From: Sclerodactyla briareus
Lineage: Eukaryota > Echinodermata > Holothuroidea > Dendrochirotida > Sclerodactylidae
Length of the DNA stretch: 64,000 bases
NCBI GenBank assembly: GCA_026419785.1
Contig: JAODTK010003198.1
Coordinates: 310,001-374,000, forward strand
Reading direction: 5' to 3'
The position numbers were made by a program, and so were the translations under genes. Positions within the stretch are counted from its first letter, which is position 1; every line of letters starts with the position of its first letter. Shown here in pieces: positions 1 to 10,830 of the stretch. The notes under the pieces are model-generated. The model did not search any database. It was given only the letters and a program-made list of their open reading frames with translations, and was not told the DNA's origin.

Positions 1-91
1 GATCAAATATTCATATTTGCTAAGAATAGGACATTGATTCTTTTAGAACATAATACATGTTATACATATATATGTTCTTTTTTCATTACAG

Positions 92-275
92 AACGAACAC
101 CTCGCCGAGATTCACCAACGCCTTGAACGAACGGGACGAGAATCAACGGCAGCAGATGGATGCTCTCCTCGGCGGGGCAACATCAAGGACAGAGTTCTCT
201 GATGCAGAGACAGTGGACAAGGAAGATGGCATCTCTCAGGCGAGCAAACTTGACATCAATGACCTCTGTCCATAG
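92..275 (+). CDS. Probable terminal exon of an unidentified gene
   Basis: A pyrimidine-rich tract ending in an AG at 90-91 looks like a 3' splice site. The frame that stays open to the TAG at 273-275 encodes about 60 hydrophilic residues rich in acidic and polar amino acids (NERDENQRQQ near the start, DAETVDKEDG in the middle, ending DINDLCP). Local base composition is more GC-rich than the flanking AT-rich DNA. This is what a disordered cytoplasmic C-terminus usually looks like, but I do not recognise the family. A second frame is open for about 38 codons from the same acceptor (starting NEHLAEIHQRLER) and could be the real one if the stop at 275 is not used. The rest of the gene would lie to the left of the window. 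Confidence 0.45.
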
Positions 276-1230
276 CCAATGTTGTGGACTAGTCCTTGGC
301 ACCAATTCAGGGTTTTTTCATTCTTCTCAGTTCAAAATGTGTGTATTGTGGATGCAACGATTTTGTATTCACTTAGCAACATTCATAGACATTCATGACC
401 TTAATTACAGTACTGTTGATCTAATATCAGGAAGTTGAAATAATGTCAGTAACGATTTATGCTGTTCTTGTAATTATTTCCCCTTTGTTGAGATTTACAT
501 TTTATATGGTGATAGTAATGGCATCTGGCTAGTTTGTAATTTGCCAGTAAATATTGACATTAGAATCCGATGAATTGTAGCTAGGATTGGATCGTAAGTG
601 AAAACGCAAAAAATCCTATTTGTTAAGCCTTGAGGATCCTTGTTAGTTGTGTGGAATATCCCTCTCTTACCTAGGACCAATTGCAGTAGCATTTTCATGA
701 ACTTTCTCACAGAAAAGCATACAATAAGGAAATCACCAAGAATTATGAAATATCCTGATCAGTCATTAACTGGGTCAACCACGCTATCTACACACTATTA
801 GGCAATATCCATAAATAGGACCTCAGGTTGAATAAAAAAAATAAGATTAATTGATAAATTTGAAGTATTGCAACCGAGAATAACAAAAAAATGACTGATA
901 TCACTGTAGAATAGCAGAGTAGTATTGGCTCATCGTAAGTTTGAGGCTTTCATGATCAATTTGTCAAACAATTACCAAAAATGTGACCCCTGTTAGAGGC
1001 TTCTCACTTCCTATACTAGATCACACATAGCCAACACAATATGTTCTTTGATACCATGGCAGTTATGATTTCTCTGTAAATACAAAATTACTGTTACTTC
1101 ACAATCACCATTTCCCCTTCTCCTGAATTATGGCGAACCAAAAAGTATTTCACACCTATCAACAGTATATAGTGATGTTTTCAATGATATTTTCAAACAG
1201 CAATATATTTATCCAACATGGCACAATCCT
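276..1230 (+). other. Possible 3' UTR, then AT-rich intergenic DNA
   Basis: No coding potential seen. An AATAAA hexamer at 831-836 could be the polyadenylation signal of the exon ending at 275, which would make 276 to about 850 a 3' UTR. Nothing else is recognisable up to the TIR element that starts near 1231. Confidence 0.25.
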
Positions 1231-1273
1231 TTTTTGATTCCTTGACGAAGTCAGAGGAATCTATGCAGTCACG

Positions 1274-1275
<2 letters not shown>

Positions 1276-1306
<31 letters not shown>

Positions 1307-1314
1307 TGTGTGTG
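1276..1314. repeat. (GT)n microsatellite inside the TIR element
   Basis: An uninterrupted GT run with one C interruption. The same position in the copies at 15263-15398 and 33296-33336 carries CA-rich tracts, so the microsatellite is part of the element's terminal module. Confidence 0.9.
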
Positions 1315-1339
1315 ACGCCCAGCTGTAAACACGATAACT

Positions 1340-3290
1340 TGATCAGGTCTGATTAGGTCAGGCTCATACTTGGTATGTGTGTTCCCCATGATGAGTACAT
1401 GAACCCTATTGTTTTGGGTCAGGTCAGAGGTCATCTGAGGTCACCAGAGGTCAAAGTCTGGAAACCTTGTAAACACGATAAGTCCAGAATGGTTGGTCTG
1501 ATCAAGTTGAAATTAGGTGTATAGCTTTCTTATGGGGAGTACAGGAACCCTATTGTTTTTGGTATAGGTTGGGGGTGAATTTTGGTAGAAAATAGAACAT
1601 TTGCAAAAATTCGATATTTTGGCCATTTTTGGCTTGTAAACACGAAACTCGACCCCCACCCGGATGGATGAAGCTCATACTTGGTATGTGTGTTCCCCAT
1701 GATGAGTACATGAACCCTATTGTTTGGGGTCAGGTCAGAGGTCATCTGAGGTCACCAGAGGTCAAAGTCTGAAAACCTTGTAAACACGATAAGTCCAGAA
1801 TGGTTGGTCTGATCAAGTTGAAATTAGGTGTATAGCTTTCTTATGGGGAGTACAGGAACCCTATTGTTTTTGGTTCAAGTCGGGGTGAATTTTGGTCGAA
1901 AATAGAAAATTTGTGAAAATTCATTAATTTGGCCATTTTTGGCTTGTAAACACGAAACTCGACCCCCACCCGGATGGATGAAGCTCATACTTGGTATGTG
2001 TGTTCCCCATGATGAGTACATGAACCCTATTGTTTTGGGTCAGGTCAGAGGTCATCTGAGGTCACCAGAGGTCAAAGTCTGGAACCTTGTAACACGATCA
2101 GTCACATAATGGGGTTGATCGATCATGTTGAAATTAGGTGTTAGCTTTCTTATGGGGAGCAGGAACCCTATTTTTTGTTCAAGTCGGGGTGAATTTTGGT
2201 CGAAAATAGACACAAACATTTGTTGGGAAAATTCATTAATTTGGCCATTTTTGGCTTGTAACCACCCGATAACTCGAACCCACCGGATGGATGAAGCTCA
2301 TACTTGGTATGTGGTTCCCCATGATGGGTACATGAACCTGTGTTTTGGGGGGCAGGTCGAGGTCATCTGAGGTCACCAGAGGTCAAGTCTCTGGCAACCT
2401 TGTAACACGATAAGTCATAATGGGATCTGATCACGTTGAAAGTAGGTGTATAGCATTCTTAGGGGAGTACAGGAAACCATTGTTTTTGGGCAAGGGCGGG
2501 GTGAATTTCGGTCGTAAATAGCAATTTGTGAAAATTTCGTCTTTTGTCCATTTTTGGCTTGTAAACACGATACTCGCCCCAACCCGGATTGGTTAACTCA
2601 TACTTGGTATGTGTGTTCCCCATTGATGAGTACATTGACCCTTTTGTTTTTGGGTCAGTCAGAGGTCATCTGAGGTCACCAGAGGTCGAAAGTCTGAATC
2701 CCTTGTAAACACGATAAGTCCCAAATGGTTGAATCTGATCATGTTGAAATTAGTTGTATAACTTTCTTATAGGAAGTACAGGAACCGCTATTGTTTTTTT
2801 GGTTCAGGTCGGGGTGAATTTTGGTACAAATAAAAATTAGGAATTTCGATCTTTTGGCCAATTTTGGCTTGTACAGATACTCGACCCCCCCCTGATGGAT
2901 GAAAGCTAATACTTGGTATGTTGTTCCCCATGATGAGTAACATAACCCTATTGTTTTGGCGGGTCAGGTCAAAGGTCCACCAGAGTCAAGTCGAAAACCT
3001 TGTAACACACGATTAAGTCAGTCCCAGAACGACTTTGGTCTGACAGGTTGAATTAGGTGTGTATCTTTCTTTTTCTGGGGAGTAACATGAACCCTATTGT
3101 TTCTTGTAAAGGGCAGGGGAATGAGTTTGGGTATTCCCATGATGAATCCAATTAACCTATTGTTTTGGGTCAGGTCGGAGGCCCATCCTAAGGTTACCCA
3201 GTTCAAAGTCCTGAAACTTGAAATTTAGTGTGGAGCTTCCTTACCAAGGGTACAGGAACCCTACTAGTTTGTTGGTAAAGATAGGAAAGT
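1340..3290 (-). repeat. Tandem array of about 310-bp monomers with AGGTCA clusters
   Basis: The marker GCTCATACTTGGTATG recurs at 1362, 1673, 1983, 2296, about 2597 and about 2908, giving spacings near 310 bp. Every monomer has the same order: ACTTGGTATGTGTGTTCCCC, then CCTATTGTTTTGGGTCAGG, then the AGGTCA cluster, then AACACGATAAGTC, then a second ACAGGAACCCTATTG block. In the first monomer AGGTCA occurs at 1421, 1428, 1438 and 1448, with spacers of 1, 4 and 4 nt. The last monomers are degraded. Confidence 0.85.
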
Positions 3291-3405
3291 TGTCCGACGT
3301 TATGTTTGCCCATAATGAGCTGGTACTATCTCCCATTTGTCCGTGTGTCTGGCTATGTGTTGACAGAAACAGTCAAAGAATCCCTAAGCTTTTGGCTTCT
3401 GGTTT

Positions 3406-4159
3406 TTTAACTTTAAAATGATGTCTATACGTCCGTTTTTTTTTTTGAATGGTTAAAGCCTCACCAGACTCGCTAAAGTTGATCGCCGTGGTACAAAAAA
3501 CATAGATATTATCACACAAATAGACAGATCACCAGATCAACAGATTCTGTACGGTGCTTCAATGGTGACTATTGACAGCGAATATACAGCAGCGAATATA
3601 CTCTATAAAAGCGCGGCAACGTTTGCATGAAGTCCGATGGAAAATATCCTCAGTGCAATGCTATGTAGAATATGGTATATCGTCACTATGGTTACGTCAA
3701 AACAATAGGAATTTTGATATACTGTGGAAGGTTTTGTTGTTTTGTGGCGACATACGAACAGCACGGCCATTATTCTCCAGGTGTTGTGATAAGAAATACT
3801 GACTCTTTAAATGTTCCTAAATCAATCATCACCTTAGCACAATATTTAGTTTGATTTGAGGGGATGCTTAATCCACACTCACTTCCAAATTACCAACCGG
3901 AACACGTGGAACAATATCAGTTCAGGATTTATTATTCCGAAACACATGGAAATAAAACTAATCAATTATAGCATCAGCTTCTAATCCTGTGGTCGTTTGT
4001 TTGGGTATCATTGTCAGTTGAGCAAAATGCTATTTAAGATAATTTAACAATAATAATATGAAAACTATTAAAGCGCTGGTATCCGTCGCGAGGACGCTCA
4101 TGGCGCTGTGTAAATGACGACAGAACAGAGCGAAACCAACAAAATTACAAATTGAATGC
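3406..4159. other. Intergenic, nothing recognised
   Basis: AT-rich unique-looking sequence. Short ORFs at 3572-3854 overlap each other in different frames and have no family signal. Confidence 0.3.
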
Positions 4160-4572
4160 ATGCCAAACAAACAGGTTTTGAGGGATGTCTGGAAGAGAGC
4201 TGTAGAGTCAGCCATTCAAACTCCGAGAGGAAGGGCATTCCCGATGACTGCAGTGGCATTCACGAATGACCGGTCACCCATTGGTTGGACTGGTTCTCCA
4301 TTAGAAGTCGCTGGTCGAAGGGTGAGAGACCTCTGGCCAGGAGCATACAGCTGGACGAAGTCAGAGAGATACGAAGGAACGTTCCCATTCAGCAATTTGA
4401 ATAATGTTGTGCTGTATGATGCTCACTTTAAGGGAAATCCTCCAGGCGCAAGGATTGTTCACTATATAGTGCACAAAGTTATCAATGAGCACGGATGGAT
4501 GATTGTGAAGGGCCTCCTGATGTGGTTCCCACATTTAAGGCAACAGGAAGCTCTCGTTGAAAAAGAAGAATG
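4160..4572 (+). CDS. Coding-like exon, unidentified protein
   Basis: The longest coding-like stretch on this side of the window. The frame opens at an ATG at 4160 and runs well past 4572. I end the exon at 4572 because AAT|GTAAGC is a good 5' splice site; the tail beyond it reads through a T-run. The protein has balanced composition and recurrent aromatic residues (WKRAV, DRSPIGWTG, LWPGAYSW, PFSNLNNVVLYDAHF, ARIVHYIVHK, LLMWFPH), unlike random ORFs nearby. The HYIVHK...WF.PH spacing vaguely recalls multi-copy uncharacterised invertebrate proteins, possibly transposon-linked, but this is an impression and not an identification. An acceptor-like CAG at 4172-4174 is an alternative exon start. 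Neighbour: a minus-strand exon at 4741-5143, tail to tail. Confidence 0.4.
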
Positions 4573-4740
4573 TAAGCTGCAACGCGATTTTTTTTTCATT
4601 GGGCTGCAGAGTCTGGCCATCCAGACCACATCAAGATGTTTAGGGCGTGACGTGTGTATCCACTGATTCTTCTCGGTGTCATGACCCATGCAGATGAGTG
4701 AATGGTTTGTCTCTAAATAGGTGATGTTAGTTCATTTTAC

Positions 4741-5143
4741 TCACAGCTCATCATACTCCTTTGTTGTGAAGATATTTGGGTACTTCTCATGCACTAACGT
4801 ATGACCTCTCTTATATAACATTGCCCCTGCAAGGCCTAGTATTGGGGCGAAAACCCCATATATCTCTGGGATTCTTAAGATGGCACCTGGATGTTCAAGG
4901 ATTCTGAGCGCTGTAGTACCTATCAGGTGGCTGTTACTAATTCCTATTGCGATTGATACGGCTACACACTTCTCATACGAGAGTTGCAGACGTAGGCAGA
5001 CAGGAATCCAAGAACGTAGGCAAAGACAGGAAGGACAAACACGCCTGCCAGATCTTCAGGTCTACTTTGAAATGAGATGGATAAACGATGACAATCAACA
5101 GGGTGGTCACCACAATGTCGACAAGGAAGGCGAAACTCAGAAT
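4741..5143 (-). pseudogene. Last exon of an SLC10-like (bile acid:sodium symporter-like) membrane transporter, frameshifted
   Basis: Read on the minus strand, a strong acceptor (TTTCTCTTCTACCAACAG) ends at 5144. The exon then encodes hydrophobic segments in three successive frames. Frame 1 has a membrane span containing FAFLVDIVVTTLLIVIVYP. Frame 2 has FVLPVFAYVLGFLSAYV. Frame 3 has CVAVSIAIGISNS, then IYGVFAPILGLAGAMLY and a charged tail ending in EYDEL before TGA at 4741-4743. The S.A.GI.N. pattern followed by a final membrane span resembles the core of the SBF/SLC10 family, whose members usually have about 8-10 spans. That assignment is inference from pattern only. Two single-base shifts (near 5030 and 4955) break the frame, so this is a pseudogene or carries sequence errors. 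Confidence 0.45.
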
Positions 5144-7218
5144 CTGTTGGTAGAAGAGAAATCTGTTCTAATTGAATAATAATAATAATGCACACATATA
5201 GCACCTCTCACCCGAAGTGACCATGTCCCCCAGGTGAAAGCATCATGCGGAAAAGTGCGTCTGAAGTGAACTAGTCTTAGGAACACATGCAGGCCATCTG
5301 TAAAGCATATTGCAGCAGCAAGGTGGGGGGGGGGGGGGTATTCCAGAGTGAGGGGGCATCAACACTGGCAGTTGTTAGCCTTGTTTATCTCCAGTAAGGG
5401 TGCAGAGGATGAGCAAGTGACATGATTCTATTGATATCTAGGAACGAGGGACAGTCTCATGAACAGCTTTAATTGTGTGCAAGTGTGAGATTTTTTAACT
5501 GAATTATCTAGCGGACAGCGCAAAGTCAGTACAAAGAGTAAAAAAATATGTTGAGAAAGAAATATATTTTCTGTAGTGTGCTGGTTACTTAAATGTCTTT
5601 AATGACATTGAAGTATAATATGTTCGAACTGCTATCAAACTCACATGAAAACAATTGATGATATTATCAGTCGTGCAGGCAAGGTTTTTGGGTGGTCTAT
5701 ATGGTCTAATGTCTTAACCGATCTATGAGTGTAGGTGCAGCCAACAAAGCCACGTATTTGCAAACCGTCTTATCTCTCGTGGTATACTGAGGGCTGTCTC
5801 ACAGATATTGCTCTCATTATAGGTAATGCAATTAGACTTCACAATGATCCCAGGATCGTTGTTTGATTCCTCCATTCAATAGATGTGCATGGGCGGGATT
5901 TGTCTTCGGACTAGATTGCCCCAAGTCTGTAATGGGGTAACCTTAACATCACAACTACAATGTAACAGTGACACACTGTAATAAGAAAAAAAAATCCATA
6001 CATCCCAATCAAACGCATGAACCAATCGGAAGGAACCACGAAGCCATTTATATCTTCGAAACAGTTTTCAAAGAAACCAGGCCAGATTGAACCTTGGTAT
6101 CTGGTGAATTGTCACATCAAAACATTACATATCTATTTCTTTGCCAAGGGAATCCCTTCTGCCACCCCTCTTTTTAAAACTCGTACTACCCCTGCCCTCT
6201 TGGCAGAGTCGTGAACCCACTGCATTCTTTCGGCATGTCTCCCGTCTGCATTGTTTCACTGCAGGGTCTATGACTCGGCGGAGGTTGGCAGTAGTGGTCT
6301 AAAAAGGAGAGGTGTCAAAAGGGGAATATCTTTCCTCTTTGGCGAAGAAATTATTTTGATAGACCAATAATTTGCAACTGGTCTATATAGCTACTATAGT
6401 TTCAATGTTTTATGGGCCGCGGGTCATCAGATTAGCTTCTCAGCTATCCGAGTTTTACCCTTCATCATGTTAATAATAAGTAAATAAATAATTGAAAAAT
6501 TTAAACATTCAAAATCCATTGCCTACCCCCTCTCGAAACTTGAAAAATAAATGTACTGGTTCATTTTTTCATTACTCGGGCCAAGAGAGACATCGCGATT
6601 CCATGTAAAAAGTAAAAAATATATCGACTAATTGATTGATTGATTGATTGTCTTTAGTAGCTGCAGATTACCAAATACCAGTAGTACCTTCGACATATCA
6701 TATCCGTGGTTTCCCTTGCTAATGCGAAAGCTTCCTTACCTTAGGCCAGGTCCTTACTTTGCCCCGTTTTTTAGCGCCCTTCGGTATGAACCTCCTGACG
6801 ACCATGCCGCCCACTGTTGGCGCTATAACAATGATTAGATACAAGGATATATCATATGGTAGAGGAACAACCACGATAGATGACGTCCATCTGCTGAGTA
6901 CACGAAAAACCAGAGTCGGGAGCAACCGATCGTCAGTGTCGTAGTATCACAGTAAGCAGCACGCTGGAGAGAACAAGAAGAGATACATGACTGTAAAACA
7001 AGCAGGTAGATAGGGAAAGGGGGACGTGGTTGGGGAGGGGAAATATAATCGACGGGAAGGTAGATGGAAGATCGTGGTGAAAAGCATCGAATGCGAACTG
7101 ACCGTACTTTTTTGACACCACACCATCATCCGTGGACTCTGTCCATGGTTGCAAAGTAACAAAAGGCAGTTCGGACTGCTAATGATGGGTTATGGACAAG
7201 ATTCCCCCATCATTAGTG
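5144..7218. other. Intergenic with simple repeats
   Basis: Holds a short (AAT)n run near 5177, a G14-type homopolymer near 5324-5338 and a (TTGA)n run near 6632-6650. ORFs at 6017-7162 overlap in both strands without family signal. No gene recognised. Confidence 0.35.
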
Positions 7219-7300
7219 TTGTGGTCGAGACCGGATAGACCGGTCTCCGATTTGAGTCTCTACGCTGTAGGTATGGCGGTCTCGTTCTCGAATTCGAAAA
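7219..7300 (+). repeat. Hairpin-bearing terminus resembling the GAGTCC-type hAT repeat
   Basis: TTAGTGTTGTGGTCGAGACC followed by a perfect 8-bp hairpin (GAGACCGG / CCGGTCTC around a 5-nt loop, 7228-7248). The AGTGTTG start and the GAGTC-rich follow-on resemble the end of the element at 7715-9112. Probably a solo terminus or relic. Confidence 0.3.
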
Positions 7301-7387
7301 TCGATTCGGACCGATTCCGGTGTCGAATACATCACTGCCCATCAGTAGGTTAGTAGTATTTAGTAGTGGTAGGTTGAGTCTCGTAAA

Positions 7388-7680
7388 TCAGACATGCTCA
7401 GTGATCAATCTCCGCCACCTATCACGATCTTGCGCAAGTGTTATTGCTTCCTCAAAACTGTTAATGTTGATGTCCCTGAATTGCGATTTGATTTTTCCGA
7501 GCAAGGTAGTCACGGGTCTCCCAACTGGCTTTAGTAGTATGTCTCAATGGTTCTCTCAGAGTCGCGATCTTCGCTGGAGCTTTCTTCTTGAGTCTCGCGA
7601 CGTGAGCGAAAAACCTCAAACGTCTATGTGCTACTACGGAAGACCAGGGGATTTGGTTGGTCAACATCACAGAGTTCAAA
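7388..7680 (-). pseudogene. 3' end of a LINE reverse-transcriptase ORF
   Basis: The minus strand encodes the C-terminal tail common to several invertebrate LINEs. It includes RRLRFFAHVARL, a basic stretch ending KIATLREPL, then (after a frame change) a GRP motif, KIKSQFRDININ and SFEEAITLAQDRDRWRRL, with a stop at 7388-7390. The FFGHV.R...R.RGRP..TW...I and A.DR..WR signatures mark the region after the RT domain, not a host gene. Only about 100 codons remain. The element is heavily 5'-truncated, as expected for target-primed insertions. The hAT element at 7715 lies immediately upstream of this relic. Confidence 0.75.
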
Positions 7681-7706
7681 TGCCCATCATAGCACTAGTA
7701 TTATCA

Positions 7707-9120
7707 GTATGGCTTAGTGCTGGAGGACTCGAGTCGTGACCAGATTCAAGTCCGGACTCGAGTCCAGGCCTATTTCCAAGGACTCGGACCGAAGTTCAAT
7801 GACCCTATTTTTCCAAATACAGAACTTTATTTCACGATCGTACAAGACAACCAATATATTACGTACAACGCTCTGCCAAAAAGTAGCCCAAACTTTCCCC
7901 ACGTACTTCGACTGCCCGACGTCTAAATCAGGAGGAGAATACATCATTCTCACCCGCTCGCATGTTTAACGGTCACATAATCAATTATGAAATAGCAGAT
8001 ACATGCTAACGAAAACTATACACTGTGCCGAAAAGTTACTAGTTCAAAAATATAAATCAGCATGGACGAATATATCGATATTTTTTTTTGCCGGAATGTT
8101 ACAGCATCGTTTCTGTTAACACGAACATTAAAACAACCTGGAAATACTAAAAACTGTTTGGGGAAGATTTATAGCTAGCTTTCATCTCGAGGGCCAATGT
8201 ATGTTAGGATACTTTCTTAACCTTGTGCTTTTCATATTTTGTTATCGTAACTGGCAGTGGGTATTCCACTTTTCGCGTACATATAAATCGATGTGAATAG
8301 ATCATGGCGGAGTCCGGCAGGCGGTGTTTGTAATTCTCTATAATTCATTGGGGTGCAATTGCTTTTTTCCCCCAGCGAACATGTTGCAGTAACACTCCCG
8401 ATATCTCTTGATCGATATTCGTCTGCTCATTTTCTTCATGTGTCATAGATAACGAATAGTGAGATAGTGAATAGATAATGTATGTGAACTGAAAGAATGA
8501 TTTACAGGGAGGGGAGGAATTGGTTCAATGATGACGAAAGCTTCCATAAAAAACGAGATGAATGTGGAAGAGAGCAATTTCATTCTCTATGCTTTTCAAT
8601 GCTATAGATAATGCATGGCAATCGATATTTTACAAATTCAATTTTCAAATTTATAGTATTTTCATATATGGAATTAATATTTATTTTTATTTTTTATTGG
8701 AATGAGCCTAAACGCTCCAGGGAGTCCAGACCTACATGACAACTCCCATCTGTGTTGTACCAAAAGTAAAGTCATTATTGCCCTTGCATCTCGGCTATCA
8801 TAGTCAACTCAATTGGACCATATGGACTCGGCCCCTGTCATGAGGTATGACCATCCCAGTCCTCTATTTAAAATTCTAGTCATGTCGTACATTGTTACTC
8901 AATCAGTAGCCGCTGCATTTAAAACATTGCCTGGGTAAGGCCTATACAGCAAGCAATACAGCGGTTGTTAAGGTATGCCTTAAATTTGTAAAATAGTACA
9001 GGTCAATTTGCATAAGGACTCGAGGACTCGGTCTCGGACACGGTAGCCAGTGACTTGGACTCGAATACTGATGACTCGGACTCGGATTGAGAGGACTCGG
9101 ACTCCAGCACTGGTACGGTT
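7707..9120. mobile_element. hAT-type non-autonomous element with GAGTCC-rich long TIRs and imperfect 8-bp TSD
   Basis: The element body is 7715-9112. The left end reads TAGTGCTGGAGGACTCGAGTC and the right end, reversed, CAGTGCTGGAGTCCGAGTC. Both ends continue as clusters of GAGTCC/GGACTC words. Flanks GTATGGCT (7707-7714) and GTACGGTT (9113-9120) match at 6 of 8 positions, both mismatches being transitions. That fits an aged 8-bp hAT target duplication. No transposase ORF is present. The interior segment 8156-8410 has a homologue at 58255-58540. Confidence 0.7.
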
Positions 9121-9347
9121 ATGTTACAGAATGTTAGACACACTAATCAATAAGATTCAGGAGTTACCTAAACTACCCTACAGTGTTTTTTGTTTACCCC
9201 GTTTTACTATATATGTCGTCAGAAGAAGTTTTCATTAATATCATATCACCAGTCATTGCTATTGGCACGGAAGTCCCTAATCAGCTAGGGTAATGTGCCT
9301 ATCTTATTTGTTCGATTGTTTGAGTTTGTAAGTACGGTAAAAGAGAA

Positions 9348-9658
9348 CCGTAGCCCAGTAGCGTACGCAGAGATTTGTCATGGGTGGGGGGGGGGGGGGG
9401 GGAAGGGGGGGGGGGGGGAGGGGGGTTAGGGTCGGAACCCAAGGGAAGTGCGCCCTCATAACTGGCCTCAATCTCCCTATTGAAAAATAAGTATAATTTA
9501 TGGGCCCATTCACACATACTGCTGCAGTATTTGCTGGATAACAGCTGCAAAACGTCTACTGAACTGCGAAAACTTATTTCTTGTGTTATCTTTTGTTTTG
9601 GTCACTCGGGTCATGGGGGTTTTGACCCCTCTCCCGTGGGTACGCCACTGTCGTAGCC
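9348..9658. mobile_element. hAT-type miniature element with 8-bp TSD
   Basis: The element is 9356-9650. Left end CAGTAGCGTACGCAGAG; right end, reversed, CAGTGGCGTACCCACGGGAG. The TSD is CCGTAGCC at 9348-9355 and TCGTAGCC at 9651-9658 (7 of 8). It contains G-rich homopolymer runs around 9387-9425 and no transposase. A fragment of the same family lies at 39556-39640 in the other orientation. Confidence 0.75.
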
Positions 9659-9879
9659 ACTGTGGTATAGTTCAGTATAGACGTACAGGGCCGTAGCTAC
9701 ATGAACTCATTAGATTTTCAGTGTGAATTATGCTAATTGAGTAGTATAATTATAATTTCCATGATCAATAGACAATTCTAAGAGTTCGTGGGTTTTCACG
9801 GTCATGAAAAAGTAGTGGATATAGTCTATTCATATAGTTCTCATATAGATTTAAGCATATCTTCTTTGTCACCGGAGGC

Positions 9880-10830
9880 CATGCAAGTGTCAATTTGCAA
9901 TAATCATGCTAATGTTGAGAGTTCGTCAGATATCCACGAAACTTGGTAGACACTGTATGGTCTGCCCTTCCACTTAGGAGATATTATGGTTTTGCCTTCG
10001 CTGTAACCGCCGCGTCCGCCGCCGGGAGATTTTCGTGTCTGCGCAATAAGTCTTTAACTAACGCTTTATCCGATTGATCTGAAACTGGTACAAATGTCCA
10101 CCCTCGGTGAATCTCAGACCAGTACGAAAGTGGGCCTTGTGCCATGATTGCCGCCCTCTATGTTGCAGTTCTAACGCGAAAAAAATCGTCCGATTTACAC
10201 GAAACTTGTGTGGACTTTAGACGGTTCCTTCCGAAAACAAGACATAATTTTTAAGGTCACCAAAAGTGAAACTTGTTTACGATTTACGATTTTTCTTACT
10301 TCGTGGGATTTACACGAAACTTGTGTGGACTTTAGACGGTTCCTTCCGAAAAAACATGGCAATGATTTCAAATTCACCAGGGATTACGTTGGGCCATTTT
10401 GCCATTTTTCCAAAAGCCGTATTGCAACAACACTTGGTGAATGTAGACTACTTTGGTTCCAAAATACATGAGGGTCACTTCATTGAATACCCACCTCCCC
10501 TCGCCCCCTTCCTTGAAAATGGATGTCATCCTTTTGATATATAAATCCTTAATAGCCTTCATCGCCCTTCATTGTCTGAAAGTGGGGCTATACATGTTGG
10601 CGGTTTACCCGCCAGGAGATGTCCAGTTTAAAATACGAGTTAGAGTCATTGGAAGTCATCATCCACTGTGTCTAATTTGCATCATCTTTTGTTGAATTTC
10701 CATGAAATATGGTGGATGCGGGTCACCTCTGACTTGCATAACTTATGCACATTTCTACAAAGCTTGGTAAACATGGCCAATATCAGTTCCAAATAACGCG
10801 GAGATTGGACTCGTTTTTGGTTACTGGTTT
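9880..10830 (+). repeat. Degenerate tandem repeat with an ACGAAACTTGG core
   Basis: The word CGAAACTTGG(T) or close variants, usually just after a TTTACA/ATCCA context, recurs near 9940, 10200, 10316, 10700 and 10757. The copies at 10193-10245 and 10308-10352 share about 45 nearly identical bases, including GGACTTTAGACGGTTCCTTC. A related word (TTTGAAACTTGGTGGATATG) lies at 36193. No coding role seen. Confidence 0.5.

Larger units (their letters stand above)
1231..3405 (-). mobile_element. Non-autonomous TIR element with internal tandem array, copy 1
   Basis: The left edge reads TTTTTGATTCCTTGACGAAG, then GTGACTGCATAG in reverse complement, then a GT tract. This is the reverse complement of the right edges at 33378 and 15446. 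The right edge (3371-3405) is the reverse complement of the shared left terminus seen at 32140 (AGCCAAAAGG, then TTAGTGATTCCTTGAC). The element is therefore inserted in minus orientation, with short terminal inverted repeats built on TGATTCCTTGAC. Between the ends lie about six tandem monomers of about 310 bp. No ORF encodes a transposase, so it must be mobilised in trans. Monomers near the left are almost identical; those right of about 2080 carry many single-base indels. Confidence 0.75.

Noticed and set aside
1231..3405. Helitron with terminal hairpin (ATTCCTT...AAGGAAT)
   Set aside because: The hairpin exists in the terminal module, but both ends carry inverted copies of TGATTCCTTGAC, which fits a TIR element better.
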